Shown here one piece after another: positions 18,990 to 27,665 of a stretch of DNA of 64,000 nt. Source of the DNA: Paenibacillus sp. PL2-23 (lineage in GTDB: Bacteria > Bacillota > Bacilli > Paenibacillales > Paenibacillaceae); contig NZ_CP162129.1 of the NCBI RefSeq assembly GCF_040834005.1, positions 1,693,501-1,757,500 on the forward strand. The letters run 5' to 3'. The notes under the pieces are model-generated. The model had not been told where the DNA came from, did no database searches, and saw only the letters and a program-made list of their open reading frames with translations. The translations under genes and the position numbers were made by a program. The first letter of the stretch is position 1, and the number at the start of each line of letters is the position of its first letter.

Positions 18990-19018
18990 ACAATAAAACA
19001 AGGAGTTGCGTATCCGAA

Positions 19019-20179
19019 ATGAAAATCGAAAGTCAGTTGGCCCATATCGGCTCCGAGAAGGAGCCTGTAACGGGAGCGGTCAGCTTCCCGGTCTATCAAG
19101 CGACGGCATTCCGCCATCCCAAGCTAGGGCAGAGCACGGGATTTGATTATGCCCGAACCAAAAGTCCGACGCGCGCCGTGCTGGAGGAAGCAGCAGCACA
19201 GCTGGAAGCGGGAGACGCCGGCTTCGCTTGCAGCTCTGGAATGGCTGCCCTGCAAACGATTTTTGCTTATTTCAGCCAAGGCGACCATCTGATTGTATCG
19301 CTGGATTTGTATGGCGGCACATACAGGCTGCTGGAGCGCATTATGTCGAGATTCGGCGTAACGGCGTCCTACGTGGACACGAACGACATAGATGCCATGT
19401 CGACGCTGGTGACGCCAAATACCAAAGCGGTCCTGATCGAGACGCCAACCAATCCGCTTATGATGATTACGGATTTGGAGAGAGTTTGCGCGTGGGCGAA
19501 GTCCAAGGGCTTGCTTACGATTGTCGACAATACGCTGCTTACGCCCTATCTCCAGCGCCCCATCGAGCTGGGAGCCGATATCGTTATCCATAGCGCGACC
19601 AAATATTTGGGCGGGCATAACGACGTGCTTGCGGGCTTGATCGTGACCAAGGGCGAAGAGCTGTCCCAGCAGATGGCCATTCTTCACAATTCCATCGGCG
19701 CGGTTTTGGGTCCGCAGGATTCCTGGCTGCTGATGAGAGGGATGAAGACGCTGGCTCTCCGCATGGAGCGGCATCAGTACAACGCAACCAAAATCGCGGA
19801 ATATTTGCTGGAGCATCCAGCGATTGAAGAGGTGTATTACCCGGCCCTGCCGCATCATCCTGGCCATGATGTCCAGAACAGGCAATCCTCGGGCAACACC
19901 GGCATCTTCTCGTTCCGCCTGAAGGATGCGCGTTATGTGGAGCCCATTCTCCGTCATATTAAATTGATCGCGTTTGCCGAGAGCCTTGGCGGCGTAGAAT
20001 CGCTGATGACCTACCCGGCGATGCAGACGCACGCCGATATTCCGGAGGAAATCCGCAAAGCGATTGGCGTAGACGATAGGCTGCTGCGCTTCTCCGTCGG
20101 TATTGAGCATGTGGACGATCTGATCGCCGACCTCGAAGGAGCCTTGGCCGCGGCCAAGCTCGAAATCGACGAACGCTAA
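19019..20179 (+). CDS. metI: Cystathionine gamma-synthase / O-acetylhomoserine thiolyase
   Basis: PLP enzyme of the Cys/Met metabolism family, 386 residues. The PLP lysine is K195 in HSATKYLGGH, and the cofactor-binding segment CSSGMAALQTI (about 71) and VDNTLLTPYLQRP are present. It uses O-acetylhomoserine made by MetA with cysteine (giving cystathionine) or sulfide (giving homocysteine). In Bacillus the equivalent MetI does both; the sequence does not settle which reaction dominates. AAGGAG lies 14 bases before the ATG. Transcribed with metA under the SAM riboswitch. Confidence 0.9.
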   Translation: MKIESQLAHIGSEKEPVTGAVSFPVYQATAFRHPKLGQSTGFDYARTKSPTRAVLEEAAAQLEAGDAGFACSSGMAALQTIFAYFSQGDHLIVSLDLYGGTYRLLERIMSRFGVTASYVDTNDIDAMSTLVTPNTKAVLIETPTNPLMMITDLERVCAWAKSKGLLTIVDNTLLTPYLQRPIELGADIVIHSATKYLGGHNDVLAGLIVTKGEELSQQMAILHNSIGAVLGPQDSWLLMRGMKTLALRMERHQYNATKIAEYLLEHPAIEEVYYPALPHHPGHDVQNRQSSGNTGIFSFRLKDARYVEPILRHIKLIAFAESLGGVESLMTYPAMQTHADIPEEIRKAIGVDDRLLRFSVGIEHVDDLIADLEGALAAAKLEIDER

Positions 20180-20192
20180 TCAACCATTTTCG

Positions 20193-20226
20193 AGCTGCGC
20201 AGGCCATTGTCTGCGCAGCTTTTTCG
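20193..20226 (+). terminator. metA-metI terminator
   Basis: Perfect 10-bp stem AGCTGCGCAG / CTGCGCAGCT with an 8-base loop followed by TTTTTCG. Confidence 0.92.
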
Positions 20227-20248
20227 TTCTTCCCTTTGCGAAGTTGGT

Positions 20249-20411
20249 TATGGTCTTGATCGTGGTTGTGCTCCGAGGAGCGGAGCAGCCGAATGCTCTG
20301 GAGAAGCGACAGCGTTCGCCTTTGCAGGCGGGTTCCAACCTTAGCAAGGTTGATCAATGGAACCCGCCTGCAACAGCGATCGGAAGAGCATTCGACTGCG
20401 CAGGGACCATA
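20249..20411. repeat. Nested inverted repeat element
   Basis: Three matched arm pairs nested around one centre. TATGGTC (20249-20255) pairs with GACCATA (20405-20411). CGAATGCTCT (20290-20299) pairs with AGAGCATTCG (20385-20394). GCAGGCGGGTTCCA (20324-20337) pairs with TGGAACCCGCCTGC (20358-20371). A small ACCTT-AGC-AAGGT hairpin sits in the middle, and the left arm carries an extra CTCCG/CGGAG hairpin. No reading frame or T-tract fits a gene or terminator. It fills the gap between metI and mqnC and looks like a palindromic repeat or miniature mobile element. Confidence 0.7.
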
Positions 20412-20557
20412 GAGCATCACCGAGTATCCGGCTAAAAGCCAACTTTCGCATTTTTGCCATATTGGCCATCAACCTTATGGATGACTAGGCTTGCTCATCT
20501 ATGTTAGGATTAAGTATTGCGTCATACTATGAAGTCATCGTTAAGGAGGTCTTGCGG

Positions 20558-21694
20558 ATGAGCGCGATAGACCGGATATTGGATAAGGCGCTGCGCGCCG
20601 AGCGCATTACGCTGGAAGAAGGAATGGAGCTGCTGGCTTACGATGGGATCGAGAAGCTGGGGCATGTCGCCAATCAAATTATGCTGAGGCACCACCCTGA
20701 GCCGGTAACGACATTTGTTGTGGGCCGCAATGTCAATTATACGAACGTATGCGACGTATATTGCCGCTTCTGCGCGTTCTACAGAGCGCCGGGCTCGAAG
20801 GAAGGATATGTGCTGGATGACGAGGTCATTTTAAATAAAATTCAGGAAACAAAGGATGTAGGCGGAACGGAGATTCTAATGCAGGGCGGCACCAATCCCA
20901 ATCTGCCCTTCACTTATTATCTGGACCTGCTGCGCAAGATCAAGACCAGGTTCCCGGATATTACGATGCACTCCTTCTCGCCGGCCGAAATCCAGAAGAT
21001 GAAGGTTGTCTCGGACGGGCTGTCGCTGGACGAGGTTGTCAAGCAGCTGCATGAAGCGGGGCTTGATTCGCTGCCGGGAGGCGGCGCGGAAATATTGGAC
21101 GATCGAACCCGCAGAAAGATTAGTCGGTTGAAGGGCTCCTGGACGGATTGGATGGATGTGATGGACGCCGCTCACCGCCATGGCATGAATACAACCGCAA
21201 CGATGGTGTATGGACTTGGCGAAACGATCGAGGAGCGGGCGCTTCATATGCTGCGCATCCGCGACCAGCAGGATAAGGTGCTTGCGAACGGGTATCCTTC
21301 GCCGGGCTTCCTGGCCTTTATTTCCTGGCCGTTCCAGCCGGACAATACGAATCTGAAGCTGGAGAAAGCAAAGCCTGAGGAATATCTCCGTATTGTGGCG
21401 GTTAGCCGGATTATGCTGGACAACATTCCGAACTTCCAATCGTCGTGGGTGACGATGGGACCGGAGATGGGCAAGCTGTCGCTTCATTATGGCTGCAATG
21501 ACTTCGGCAGCACCATGATCGAAGAGAATGTCGTGTCCGCTGCAGGCACAACGCATAAGGTTAATATCGATCTCATCCTTCAGCTCATTCGTGAATCGGG
21601 CAAAATACCTGCTCAGCGCGATACCAAATACAATATTTTGCGCATGTATAACGATACCGACAAGGCGGAGCGGGATTTCGTTATGCAGAACTAA
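20558..21694 (+). CDS. mqnC: Cyclic dehypoxanthinyl futalosine synthase
   Basis: Radical SAM enzyme of the futalosine route to menaquinone; it cyclises dehypoxanthine futalosine. 378 residues. The CxxxCxxC cluster motif is C65-C69-C72 in NVCDVYCRFCAFYR, followed by the MqnC-type stretch GGTNPNLPFTYYLDLLRKIK and LPGGGAEIL. I chose ATG 20558 because AAGGAGGT lies 8 bases upstream; an upstream in-frame ATG at 20501 lies in the likely promoter region. It stands alone here. It implies the organism makes menaquinone through futalosine rather than, or besides, the MenFDHCEB route; SdhCAB in this window would reduce that quinone. Confidence 0.92.
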   Translation: MSAIDRILDKALRAERITLEEGMELLAYDGIEKLGHVANQIMLRHHPEPVTTFVVGRNVNYTNVCDVYCRFCAFYRAPGSKEGYVLDDEVILNKIQETKDVGGTEILMQGGTNPNLPFTYYLDLLRKIKTRFPDITMHSFSPAEIQKMKVVSDGLSLDEVVKQLHEAGLDSLPGGGAEILDDRTRRKISRLKGSWTDWMDVMDAAHRHGMNTTATMVYGLGETIEERALHMLRIRDQQDKVLANGYPSPGFLAFISWPFQPDNTNLKLEKAKPEEYLRIVAVSRIMLDNIPNFQSSWVTMGPEMGKLSLHYGCNDFGSTMIEENVVSAAGTTHKVNIDLILQLIRESGKIPAQRDTKYNILRMYNDTDKAERDFVMQN

Positions 21695-21710
21695 TGCTTC
21701 CTGCATGGAG

Positions 21711-21739
21711 CGGCTCAGGCAATCGCCTGGGCCGTTTTT
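21711..21739 (+). terminator. mqnC terminator
   Basis: 10-bp stem CGGCTCAGGC / GCCTGGGCCG (one G-U), loop AATC, followed by TTTTTGCC. Confidence 0.92.
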
Positions 21740-21833
21740 GCCGTTCTCTGCTTTAATCCATCATGCCAAACTCTTCCCTGTATATACGCCGCCTCCGGAC
21801 CATATACTGTAACGGAAGGAAAGGGGTGAGCGC

Positions 21834-22763
21834 ATGGATTTGTTTACGGTAACGATGCCTTCGAATCATGACGAATCGCTTCAAATGCTGCGGGATTCGC
21901 TGGCCAAGCATGTAAACGCCGATTTACATAAGCTAAAGCCATCTGCCCAGGCTGTCGTGGAGTTTCATATAGAGGGACCGCTGCGCATTCGGTGTGAGGC
22001 GTCTGCCGCGGCCTTCCAGCTCAAAGCGGACGGACCAGCCGTCTATAAAGCGGCGGCACATGTCATTGCGGATTATGTAATCAGCGAGCTGGAGCCGCAG
22101 CTGCTGTCCGCTATCATCAGGAAGAAATACAAAAACAACCCGTCGATGGACGCGGCCATTATCGAAAAATATTGCTACGAGCTGCTCCATGGCAAGGAGT
22201 GGGAGTCGCTGGGCAGCCGCTTCCACGAGGCGGATCGGACACGGCGGCGCAATAAAGTGGCCGACGAGCTGGAGAAGCATCTGCTGGAGGATACGGTGCT
22301 CAATATCGGGGGCTTTCTGGCCTTTCGCCTGCTGCCGTATCGCAATGAGCTGACAGACATTGTGGAATACGCGCTGGATGAATACGTGTTAGATAAACAA
22401 TACCAGGAGTTTATTTCCCTGTTGAAATATTTTGTCCAGCTGCAGGAGTCCAAGGTGCCTATTGTACATTTGCTGCACAAGGGCGGGCATGAATTTACGT
22501 TATACAACGAAAGCTTCCAGACACTGGATCCCAAGCCGCCCGCTGACCGGCTGGTCGCGGAGATGCTGGAGACGGAGATGAATATCGAGGATATGGTCAT
22601 CAGCTCTCTGATCTCTGTCTCGCCCAAACAAATTACAGTGCACACCAGGAATCCTGATATGCAGGTCATCCGCACCATTGAAACGATATTCGACGGCAGA
22701 GTAAATGTCTGTGTGAAATGCTCATCCTGCGCCAGTACGCTGGATGAATGGATTCAGCCATAA
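21834..22763 (+). CDS. ytxC: Sporulation-associated protein YtxC
   Basis: 309-residue protein of the YtxC family, recognised from its place directly before thrS and motifs such as VEFHIEGPLRIR, EFISLLKYFVQLQESK and the cysteine pair near the end (CVKCSSC). The molecular role is not established; the family is restricted to spore formers and labelled as a putative sporulation protein. AAGGGGTGAG lies upstream of ATG. In Bacillus it follows dnaI; here it starts a separate unit after mqnC. Confidence 0.85.
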   Translation: MDLFTVTMPSNHDESLQMLRDSLAKHVNADLHKLKPSAQAVVEFHIEGPLRIRCEASAAAFQLKADGPAVYKAAAHVIADYVISELEPQLLSAIIRKKYKNNPSMDAAIIEKYCYELLHGKEWESLGSRFHEADRTRRRNKVADELEKHLLEDTVLNIGGFLAFRLLPYRNELTDIVEYALDEYVLDKQYQEFISLLKYFVQLQESKVPIVHLLHKGGHEFTLYNESFQTLDPKPPADRLVAEMLETEMNIEDMVISSLISVSPKQITVHTRNPDMQVIRTIETIFDGRVNVCVKCSSCASTLDEWIQP

Positions 22764-22796
22764 GCTTAGGGGCAGACTGGCGATTGCCTTTGACCC

Positions 22797-22826
22797 TTGA
22801 CCAAGGCCGTCCCCAGAGGCTATAAT
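22797..22826 (+). promoter_or_regulatory. Promoter of the thrS T-box transcript
   Basis: -35 TTGACC (22797-22802), 18-base spacer, perfect -10 TATAAT (22821-22826). Confidence 0.75.
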
Positions 22827-22832
22827 GATGGC

Positions 22833-23140
22833 ACAATACAAGTCAAGCAACAGCATTGACAAGAGACATGTATTCGGCAAAGCGCTCGGACCAGAGAGAG
22901 GAAACCAGGCTGAAAGTTCCTTCCTTGACGCGGCCCAATGTACCCCTCTTGTAGCTGTACGGTTGAACCTGCCCTCCCAGCATGGGTGCGCAGCTGTAAG
23001 CCGTACCGGATATCCCCGTTACCGGATAGTACGAGAACTGATGTCCGAGCTGATCCCATGATCCGCCGGAACGGTTGAAGTAGGGTGGAACCACGAGTAT
23101 ACAAGCACTCGTCCCTTTGCGGGATGCGTGCTTTTTTTTT
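22833..23140 (+). ncRNA. T-box leader of thrS
   Basis: About 300 bases of structured leader. It carries the diagnostic T-box AGGGTGGAACCACG at 23082-23095 and, after it, an intrinsic terminator: AAGCACTCGTCCC / GGGATGCGTGCTT (23103-23132) plus nine T. Uncharged tRNA-Thr should pair with the specifier codon and the T-box bulge and allow readthrough into thrS. Several ACC triplets occur in the candidate specifier region; I could not fold the RNA to fix which one is used. Confidence 0.93.
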
Positions 23141-23189
23141 GTGCCTTCCCGCGCTTCGCTTGCACCACCAGATCAGGAGGATGATGAAA

Positions 23190-25124
23190 GTGAGCATTAA
23201 AGTAGCGTTCCCGGACGGAGCCATCCGAGAATATGAGGCCGGGACAACAATTGAAGACGTCGCGGGATCCATTAGCCCAGGGCTGAAGAAAAACGCGATC
23301 GCAGGCAAGCTGGACGGCAAGGTGGTCGATGTGTATACACCCATCGTGAAGGATGCCGCTATCGAGATTGTAACCGTTGATTCGGTAGACGGACTGGAGG
23401 TGTACCGTCATAGTACGGCGCATCTGCTGGCTCAGGCGTTGAAGCGGATTTATGGCGAAACAACCGTCAAGCTGGGCATCGGCCCCGTTATTGAGGACGG
23501 CTTCTATTATGATATCGATATGGAGCAATCGCTGACTCCGGATGATCTGGCCGCAATCGAGAAGGAAATGGGCAAGATTGTCAATGAGAACCTGGATATC
23601 CGCCGCAGAGTTGTTGGCCGCAGTGAGGCCATCGCAATCTTTGAGGAGCTGGGGGATAACCTGAAGCTTGAGCTTATCCGCGATTTGCCGGAGGACTCGG
23701 AGCTTACCATCTATGATCAAGGCGAGTTTTTTGACCTGTGCCGCGGGCCGCATCTGCCGTCCACTGGGCGCATCAAGGCGTTTAAGCTGCTGAGCGTTGC
23801 GGGGGCCTATTGGAGAGGCGACTCCAAAAACAAAATGCTGCAGCGCATCTACGGAACCGCCTTTCCCAAAAAAGCGCAGCTGGATGAGCATCTTCATTTC
23901 CTGGAGGAAGCGAAGAAGCGCGATCACCGCAAGCTGGGACGCGAGCTGAAGACGTTCACCTTCTCTCGCGAGGTTGGCCAGGGCTTGCCGTTATGGCTTC
24001 CGCATGGCTCCAAAATCCGCAGAACAATGGAGCGTTACATTGTAGACATGGAGGAGCGTCTGGGCTATCAGCACGTCTATACGCCGGTGCTTGCCAACGT
24101 GGATCTATACAAAATTTCCGGACACTGGGAGCATTACAGCGAAGACATGTTCCCGGTCATGCAGATGGACAATGAGGAGCTTGTGCTTCGTCCCATGAAC
24201 TGCCCGCATCACATGATGGTGTTCAAGAGCGACATGCGCAGCTACCGTGATCTGCCGGTGCGCATCGCCGAGCTTGGCACGATGCACCGGTACGAAATGT
24301 CCGGCGCTTTGACAGGCCTGCACCGCGTGCGCGCCATGACCCTGAACGATGCGCATATCTTCTGCCGTCCTGACCAGATCAAAGAGGAGTTCGCACGTGT
24401 CGTCAACCTGATTCGCAAGGTATATGAGGACTTTGGCATCAAGGAGTACCGTTTCCGTCTGTCGTATCGGGACCCGCAGGATACGGAGAAATATTTTCAA
24501 AATGATGAAATGTGGGAAATGTCCCAGCGTATGCTGAGGGAGGTCGTAGAGGAGCTGGGCTTGCCATTCTTCGAGGCGGAAGGCGAAGCCGCGTTCTACG
24601 GACCGAAGCTGGACGTTCAGATCAAGACGGCGCTGGGCAAGGAAGAGACGCTCTCCACCGCGCAGCTGGACTTCCTGCTGCCTGAGCGCTTCGAGCTGGA
24701 GTATATCGGCGAGGACGGCAAGAAGCATCGCCCTGTCGTTATTCATCGGGGCATTATCAGCACCATGGAGCGTATGACGGCGTTCCTGCTGGAGAACTTC
24801 GCGGGCGCTCTGCCGCTCTGGCTGTCGCCAGTGCAAGCGAAGGTTATTCCGGTCTCCACCCACTATGAGGAGTACGCTCGCCAAGTGGCGGAGAAGCTGC
24901 AGGAAGCGGGTATCCGCGTAGAGAGCGACCTTCGCAACGAGAAGCTGGGCTACAAGATTCGGGAAGCGCAGCTGGAGAAAATGCCTTATATGCTCGTCGT
25001 CGGGGAAAACGAAATGCAGTCGGGCTCCGTATCTATCCGCAAACGGGGCGAAGGCGATATTGGCGCGAAGACGCTGGATGAGCTTATTACGTTCCTTCAG
25101 TCGCAGATCGCGGCCAAGGAATAA
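23190..25124 (+). CDS. thrS: Threonyl-tRNA synthetase
   Basis: Class II synthetase that charges tRNA-Thr and edits Ser-tRNA-Thr. It has a TGS domain (about 1-62), the editing (SAD) domain with [13 protein letters not shown], the catalytic core with Zn-binding [12 protein letters not shown] and motif 2/3 segments, and a C-terminal anticodon-binding domain ([15 protein letters not shown] onward). About 644 residues, standard for the family. Start: AGGAGG (23175-23180) is 9 bases before GTG 23190; ATG 23184 (3 bases) and ATG 23181 (none) are less well spaced but possible. Controlled by the T-box leader. Confidence 0.97.
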   Translation: MSIKVAFPDGAIREYEAGTTIEDVAGSISPGLKKNAIAGKLDGKVVDVYTPIVKDAAIEIVTVDSVDGLEVYRHSTAHLLAQALKRIYGETTVKLGIGPVIEDGFYYDIDMEQSLTPDDLAAIEKEMGKIVNENLDIRRRVVGRSEAIAIFEELGDNLKLELIRDLPEDSELTIYDQGEFFDLCRGPHLPSTGRIKAFKLLSVAGAYWRGDSKNKMLQRIYGTAFPKKAQLDEHLHFLEEAKKRDHRKLGRELKTFTFSREVGQGLPLWLPHGSKIRRTMERYIVDMEERLGYQHVYTPVLANVDLYKISGHWEHYSEDMFPVMQMDNEELVLRPMNCPHHMMVFKSDMRSYRDLPVRIAELGTMHRYEMSGALTGLHRVRAMTLNDAHIFCRPDQIKEEFARVVNLIRKVYEDFGIKEYRFRLSYRDPQDTEKYFQNDEMWEMSQRMLREVVEELGLPFFEAEGEAAFYGPKLDVQIKTALGKEETLSTAQLDFLLPERFELEYIGEDGKKHRPVVIHRGIISTMERMTAFLLENFAGALPLWLSPVQAKVIPVSTHYEEYARQVAEKLQEAGIRVESDLRNEKLGYKIREAQLEKMPYMLVVGENEMQSGSVSIRKRGEGDIGAKTLDELITFLQSQIAAKE

Positions 25125-25185
25125 TGGATTACGCATAAAGCTTGTGCCATCTGGGCAATATTTCTCTGAGGAGGAGTTTGAACAG

Positions 25186-25734
25186 ATGGTTACAAGCTTT
25201 TTTCTTTGTGCAAGGAAATGGATAGGGATCGCCATAGCGCTAACGATCAGTCTGGAAGCAACCGCCTTGCAAAGCGCTGCCGCAGATGCCGCGGCTTATG
25301 AAGTTCTGGATGCCAAGGCGTCCGCGTCGAATGTCATTGAGGTTGTGGCCACCGGCTATACGGCGGGCGTAGAATCCACCGGGAAGAGACCGGGCCATCC
25401 CGGTTATGGCATTACGTATTCCGGCGTCAAGGTTCGGAGAGACCAGGTATCGACAATAGCAGCAGACCCTAAGCTGTTCCCGATCGGCACGCTGCTGTTC
25501 ATTCCCGGCTACGGCTACGGAGTGGTGGCGGACACTGGCTCAGCTATTAAAGGAAACCGCATCGATCTTTATTTCGATACAATTAGCGAGGTATACGAGC
25601 AGTGGGGCAAACGCAAGGTAGAGGTTCAGGTGCTGAGACGCGGCACCGGCAAGCTGACGGAAACGTGGCTGAACGACATTAACGAGGCCGTGGAGGTTGG
25701 CAAGTCGATTCCGCAATCGTACCTGGAATCGTAA
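25186..25734 (+). CDS. 3D domain protein (YuiC/YocH-type), exported
   Basis: 182 residues. An N-terminal hydrophobic segment (about 9-31) acts as signal or anchor. Residues 55-150 form a double-psi beta-barrel '3D' domain with [21 protein letters not shown], then [19 protein letters not shown], whose three aspartates define the family. Related proteins (MltA/Sps-like lytic transglycosylases, YuiC, YocH) act on peptidoglycan in Bacillota. ATG 25186 is preceded by GAGGAGGAG 9 bases upstream. It lies 61 bases after thrS; no terminator was seen between them, so readthrough is possible. Confidence 0.88.
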   Translation: MVTSFFLCARKWIGIAIALTISLEATALQSAAADAAAYEVLDAKASASNVIEVVATGYTAGVESTGKRPGHPGYGITYSGVKVRRDQVSTIAADPKLFPIGTLLFIPGYGYGVVADTGSAIKGNRIDLYFDTISEVYEQWGKRKVEVQVLRRGTGKLTETWLNDINEAVEVGKSIPQSYLES

Positions 25735-25757
25735 CGAATATTCGGGTGGGCCGGCAC

Positions 25758-25786
25758 GCATAAGAAGCCGGACGGGTGCCATACTA
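25758..25786 (+). promoter_or_regulatory. SigG-type (forespore) promoter of the SASP gene
   Basis: GCATA (25758-25762), 17-base spacer, CATACTA (25780-25786). Both boxes fit the SigG consensus (GHATR, CATnHTA). Position is 24 bases before the SASP start codon. Confidence 0.7.
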
Positions 25787-25810
25787 AACATCGACGGGGA
25801 GGTGACGACA

Positions 25811-25966
25811 ATGGCGAAAAACAAATACAACAAAGCCGCTCAAAACAACAAATTCAACGCTGAATTTGCTGAGGAGTTCAACCAGAACAACGCAGCGGGC
25901 AACCAGGCTGGCGCTAACCAAAAGGCGAACCAGGCTAACCAGAACAACCCAAACAATAACCAGTAG
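25811..25966 (+). CDS. Gamma-type small acid-soluble spore protein
   Basis: 51-residue, Asn/Gln/Ala-rich protein with almost no hydrophobic residues. It contains the gamma-SASP core [18 protein letters not shown] (family FGTEFASETNAQQVRKQNQ) and a long NQ-rich tail. Gamma SASPs are stored in the spore core as an amino-acid reserve and degraded by Gpr at germination. It has one core repeat where Bacillus SspE has two, so it is shorter than usual. GGGGAGGTGA lies 5 bases before ATG. A SigG-like promoter precedes it and a terminator follows. Confidence 0.85.
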   Translation: MAKNKYNKAAQNNKFNAEFAEEFNQNNAAGNQAGANQKANQANQNNPNNNQ

Positions 25967-26003
25967 CATTTTCTTTTGAGGATTCACCAATAGCATGTCG
26001 AGG

Positions 26004-26033
26004 AAGAGGAACCTTGTCGGTTCCTCTTTTCTT
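26004..26033 (+). terminator. SASP terminator
   Basis: Perfect 10-bp stem AAGAGGAACC / GGTTCCTCTT with loop TTGTC, followed by TTCTTTTG. Confidence 0.9.
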
Positions 26034-26091
26034 TTGCCGAATGCTGGATTATAATGACTTCATCATTTATCCATTCTTAGGGGGCGATTCC

Positions 26092-27471
26092 ATGGCAATC
26101 GCACAATGGTTCAACCGCGGACAAGCATTGCAGGACTCGGCAGAGCAGGAGAAGATGACGCGGCTGTTGAACGAGTCCGTCGTCATCTCCGATCAGTTAA
26201 GCGCGGCAGTTGACGAGGTGGACGGCACAATCGCCCATCTGTCTGATATCGCAGATCAATCCGTTGCTCAGGAGAGCTTGCTTAGACGCTCCAGCGAAGG
26301 CGCAATGACCCGCATCGAGGAGACGTTTGCGGCACTGCAGGAGGTCGCTTCTGCAGCTGAGCAGATTAGCGGCGCGTCCTCGACGCTGAAGAGCAAGAGT
26401 CAGGAAACGAAGGACGTTGTGCTGGATGTATGCAAGTCATTGCTAAGCACGGACGAGGTTATGAATGAATTGAACAGCCATAATCGCACCATGGAACGCC
26501 ACATCAGAGAATTGATTCAGCATACCTCCCATATTAATGAAATGAACAGCCTGATTCAGGAGATCGTATCGCAGACCTCCCTGCTGGCATTAAACGCCTC
26601 CATTGAAGCGGCTCATGCGGGCGAATTCGGCAGAGGCTTCGCCGTTGTCGCGGGACAGATCAAGAAGCTCGCAGAGCAAAGCGGGGAAGCGGTCCGGCGC
26701 TCCTCCACGATGGTGGAGCAGATCGAAAACGGCGTGAAGCTTGTTGTGCGTGCGGTCGAGGAGGAAAAAACATTCGTCGAGCGGGGCGTAACGGAGATGC
26801 AGTCCACCAAAGCAAGCATGGATGTGATCTTCGCCAAAATAACGGAGGTGGACGAGCTTGCCGCTCATACCGACAGCGCAAGCGCCAGGCAGACAGAGCA
26901 TATGGGCGGTACGACACGTATGCTTCGTGAGGTGGTGGACTCCGTCAACGATACGCTGCACAGCGTTGACGAGACGCTGAAGATGGCCCAGAAGCAGCGA
27001 GAGCAAATCGCGAAGCTTGATCTGGTCAAGGCCAACCTGGGCAAGTCCTCTCAAGCTTTGTCACAAGCCATTGACAATGTAGGCATGAAGCGAACAGTTG
27101 CCGAAGCCAAAGGCAATGTGCCGGCGCTGCAGCAATGGCTGAAGAGCGCAGCTTCAGACTCTCGTCTGGTGGCGCTGGAGGAGGGAGAGCACGCCGCGCT
27201 CTTGACGGAGCTGCTCCGTGGGAAGCCGGAGATCGAGGCGATCTGGTCCAACCGGGCGGACGGCTCCTTTGTGTTCTCCTTGCCGGAGGCGGGCTTGCTT
27301 AACGCCAAGGGCCGCGAATGGTGGAAGCAGGCGATGAAGGGACAGTCGTTCCAATCCGAGGTGTATGTCTCCGCCATTACGAAGCAGCTCTGCATGACAT
27401 TATCCGTACCGATTCGGAATGCGCAAGGCGTTATTGTTGGCGTATTAGGCGCTGACATGTCTATACGTTAG
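26092..27471 (+). CDS. Soluble methyl-accepting chemotaxis-like protein with C-terminal Cache-type domain
   Basis: 459 residues, no transmembrane segment. Residues about 40-350 are a long helical MCP signalling domain. Its conserved tip ([25 protein letters not shown] in two parts, [21 protein letters not shown]) is the CheA/CheW-binding hairpin. Residues about 360-459 look like half of a Cache/PAS-like sensor ([13 protein letters not shown] region, [29 protein letters not shown]). The sensor is therefore at the C-terminus, the reverse of normal receptors. Start ATG 26092 with GGGGG 7 bases upstream. Single gene, closed by a terminator. Probably senses a cytoplasmic cue (inference). Confidence 0.85.
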   Translation: MAIAQWFNRGQALQDSAEQEKMTRLLNESVVISDQLSAAVDEVDGTIAHLSDIADQSVAQESLLRRSSEGAMTRIEETFAALQEVASAAEQISGASSTLKSKSQETKDVVLDVCKSLLSTDEVMNELNSHNRTMERHIRELIQHTSHINEMNSLIQEIVSQTSLLALNASIEAAHAGEFGRGFAVVAGQIKKLAEQSGEAVRRSSTMVEQIENGVKLVVRAVEEEKTFVERGVTEMQSTKASMDVIFAKITEVDELAAHTDSASARQTEHMGGTTRMLREVVDSVNDTLHSVDETLKMAQKQREQIAKLDLVKANLGKSSQALSQAIDNVGMKRTVAEAKGNVPALQQWLKSAASDSRLVALEEGEHAALLTELLRGKPEIEAIWSNRADGSFVFSLPEAGLLNAKGREWWKQAMKGQSFQSEVYVSAITKQLCMTLSVPIRNAQGVIVGVLGADMSIR

Positions 27472-27474
27472 AGA

Positions 27475-27511
27475 GAAGCCGCCGAGGTATCTACTTAGGC
27501 GGCTTCTTCCT
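27475..27511 (+). terminator. Terminator after the MCP-like gene
   Basis: 9-bp stem GAAGCCGCC / GGCGGCTTC with a 14-base loop, followed by TTCCTGTTC, a weak T-tract. Confidence 0.7.
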
Positions 27512-27665
27512 GTTCAATTTATGAAAGGGTGGAATAGGAAAATTAGGAAATCCCCTCAGTCTCCAGACGGAGGACAATTTCAATCGGTCGTCCCTTATGA
27601 ATGAAGCGGCGTTCGAGGTATACTGATGGTAAGCTTAATTGATCTAGCATAAGGAGTTGTGCGGT

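Noticed and set aside
22820..23344. Frames on both strands across the thrS leader
   Set aside because: The T-box and its terminator explain this sequence; the frames have no ribosome site.
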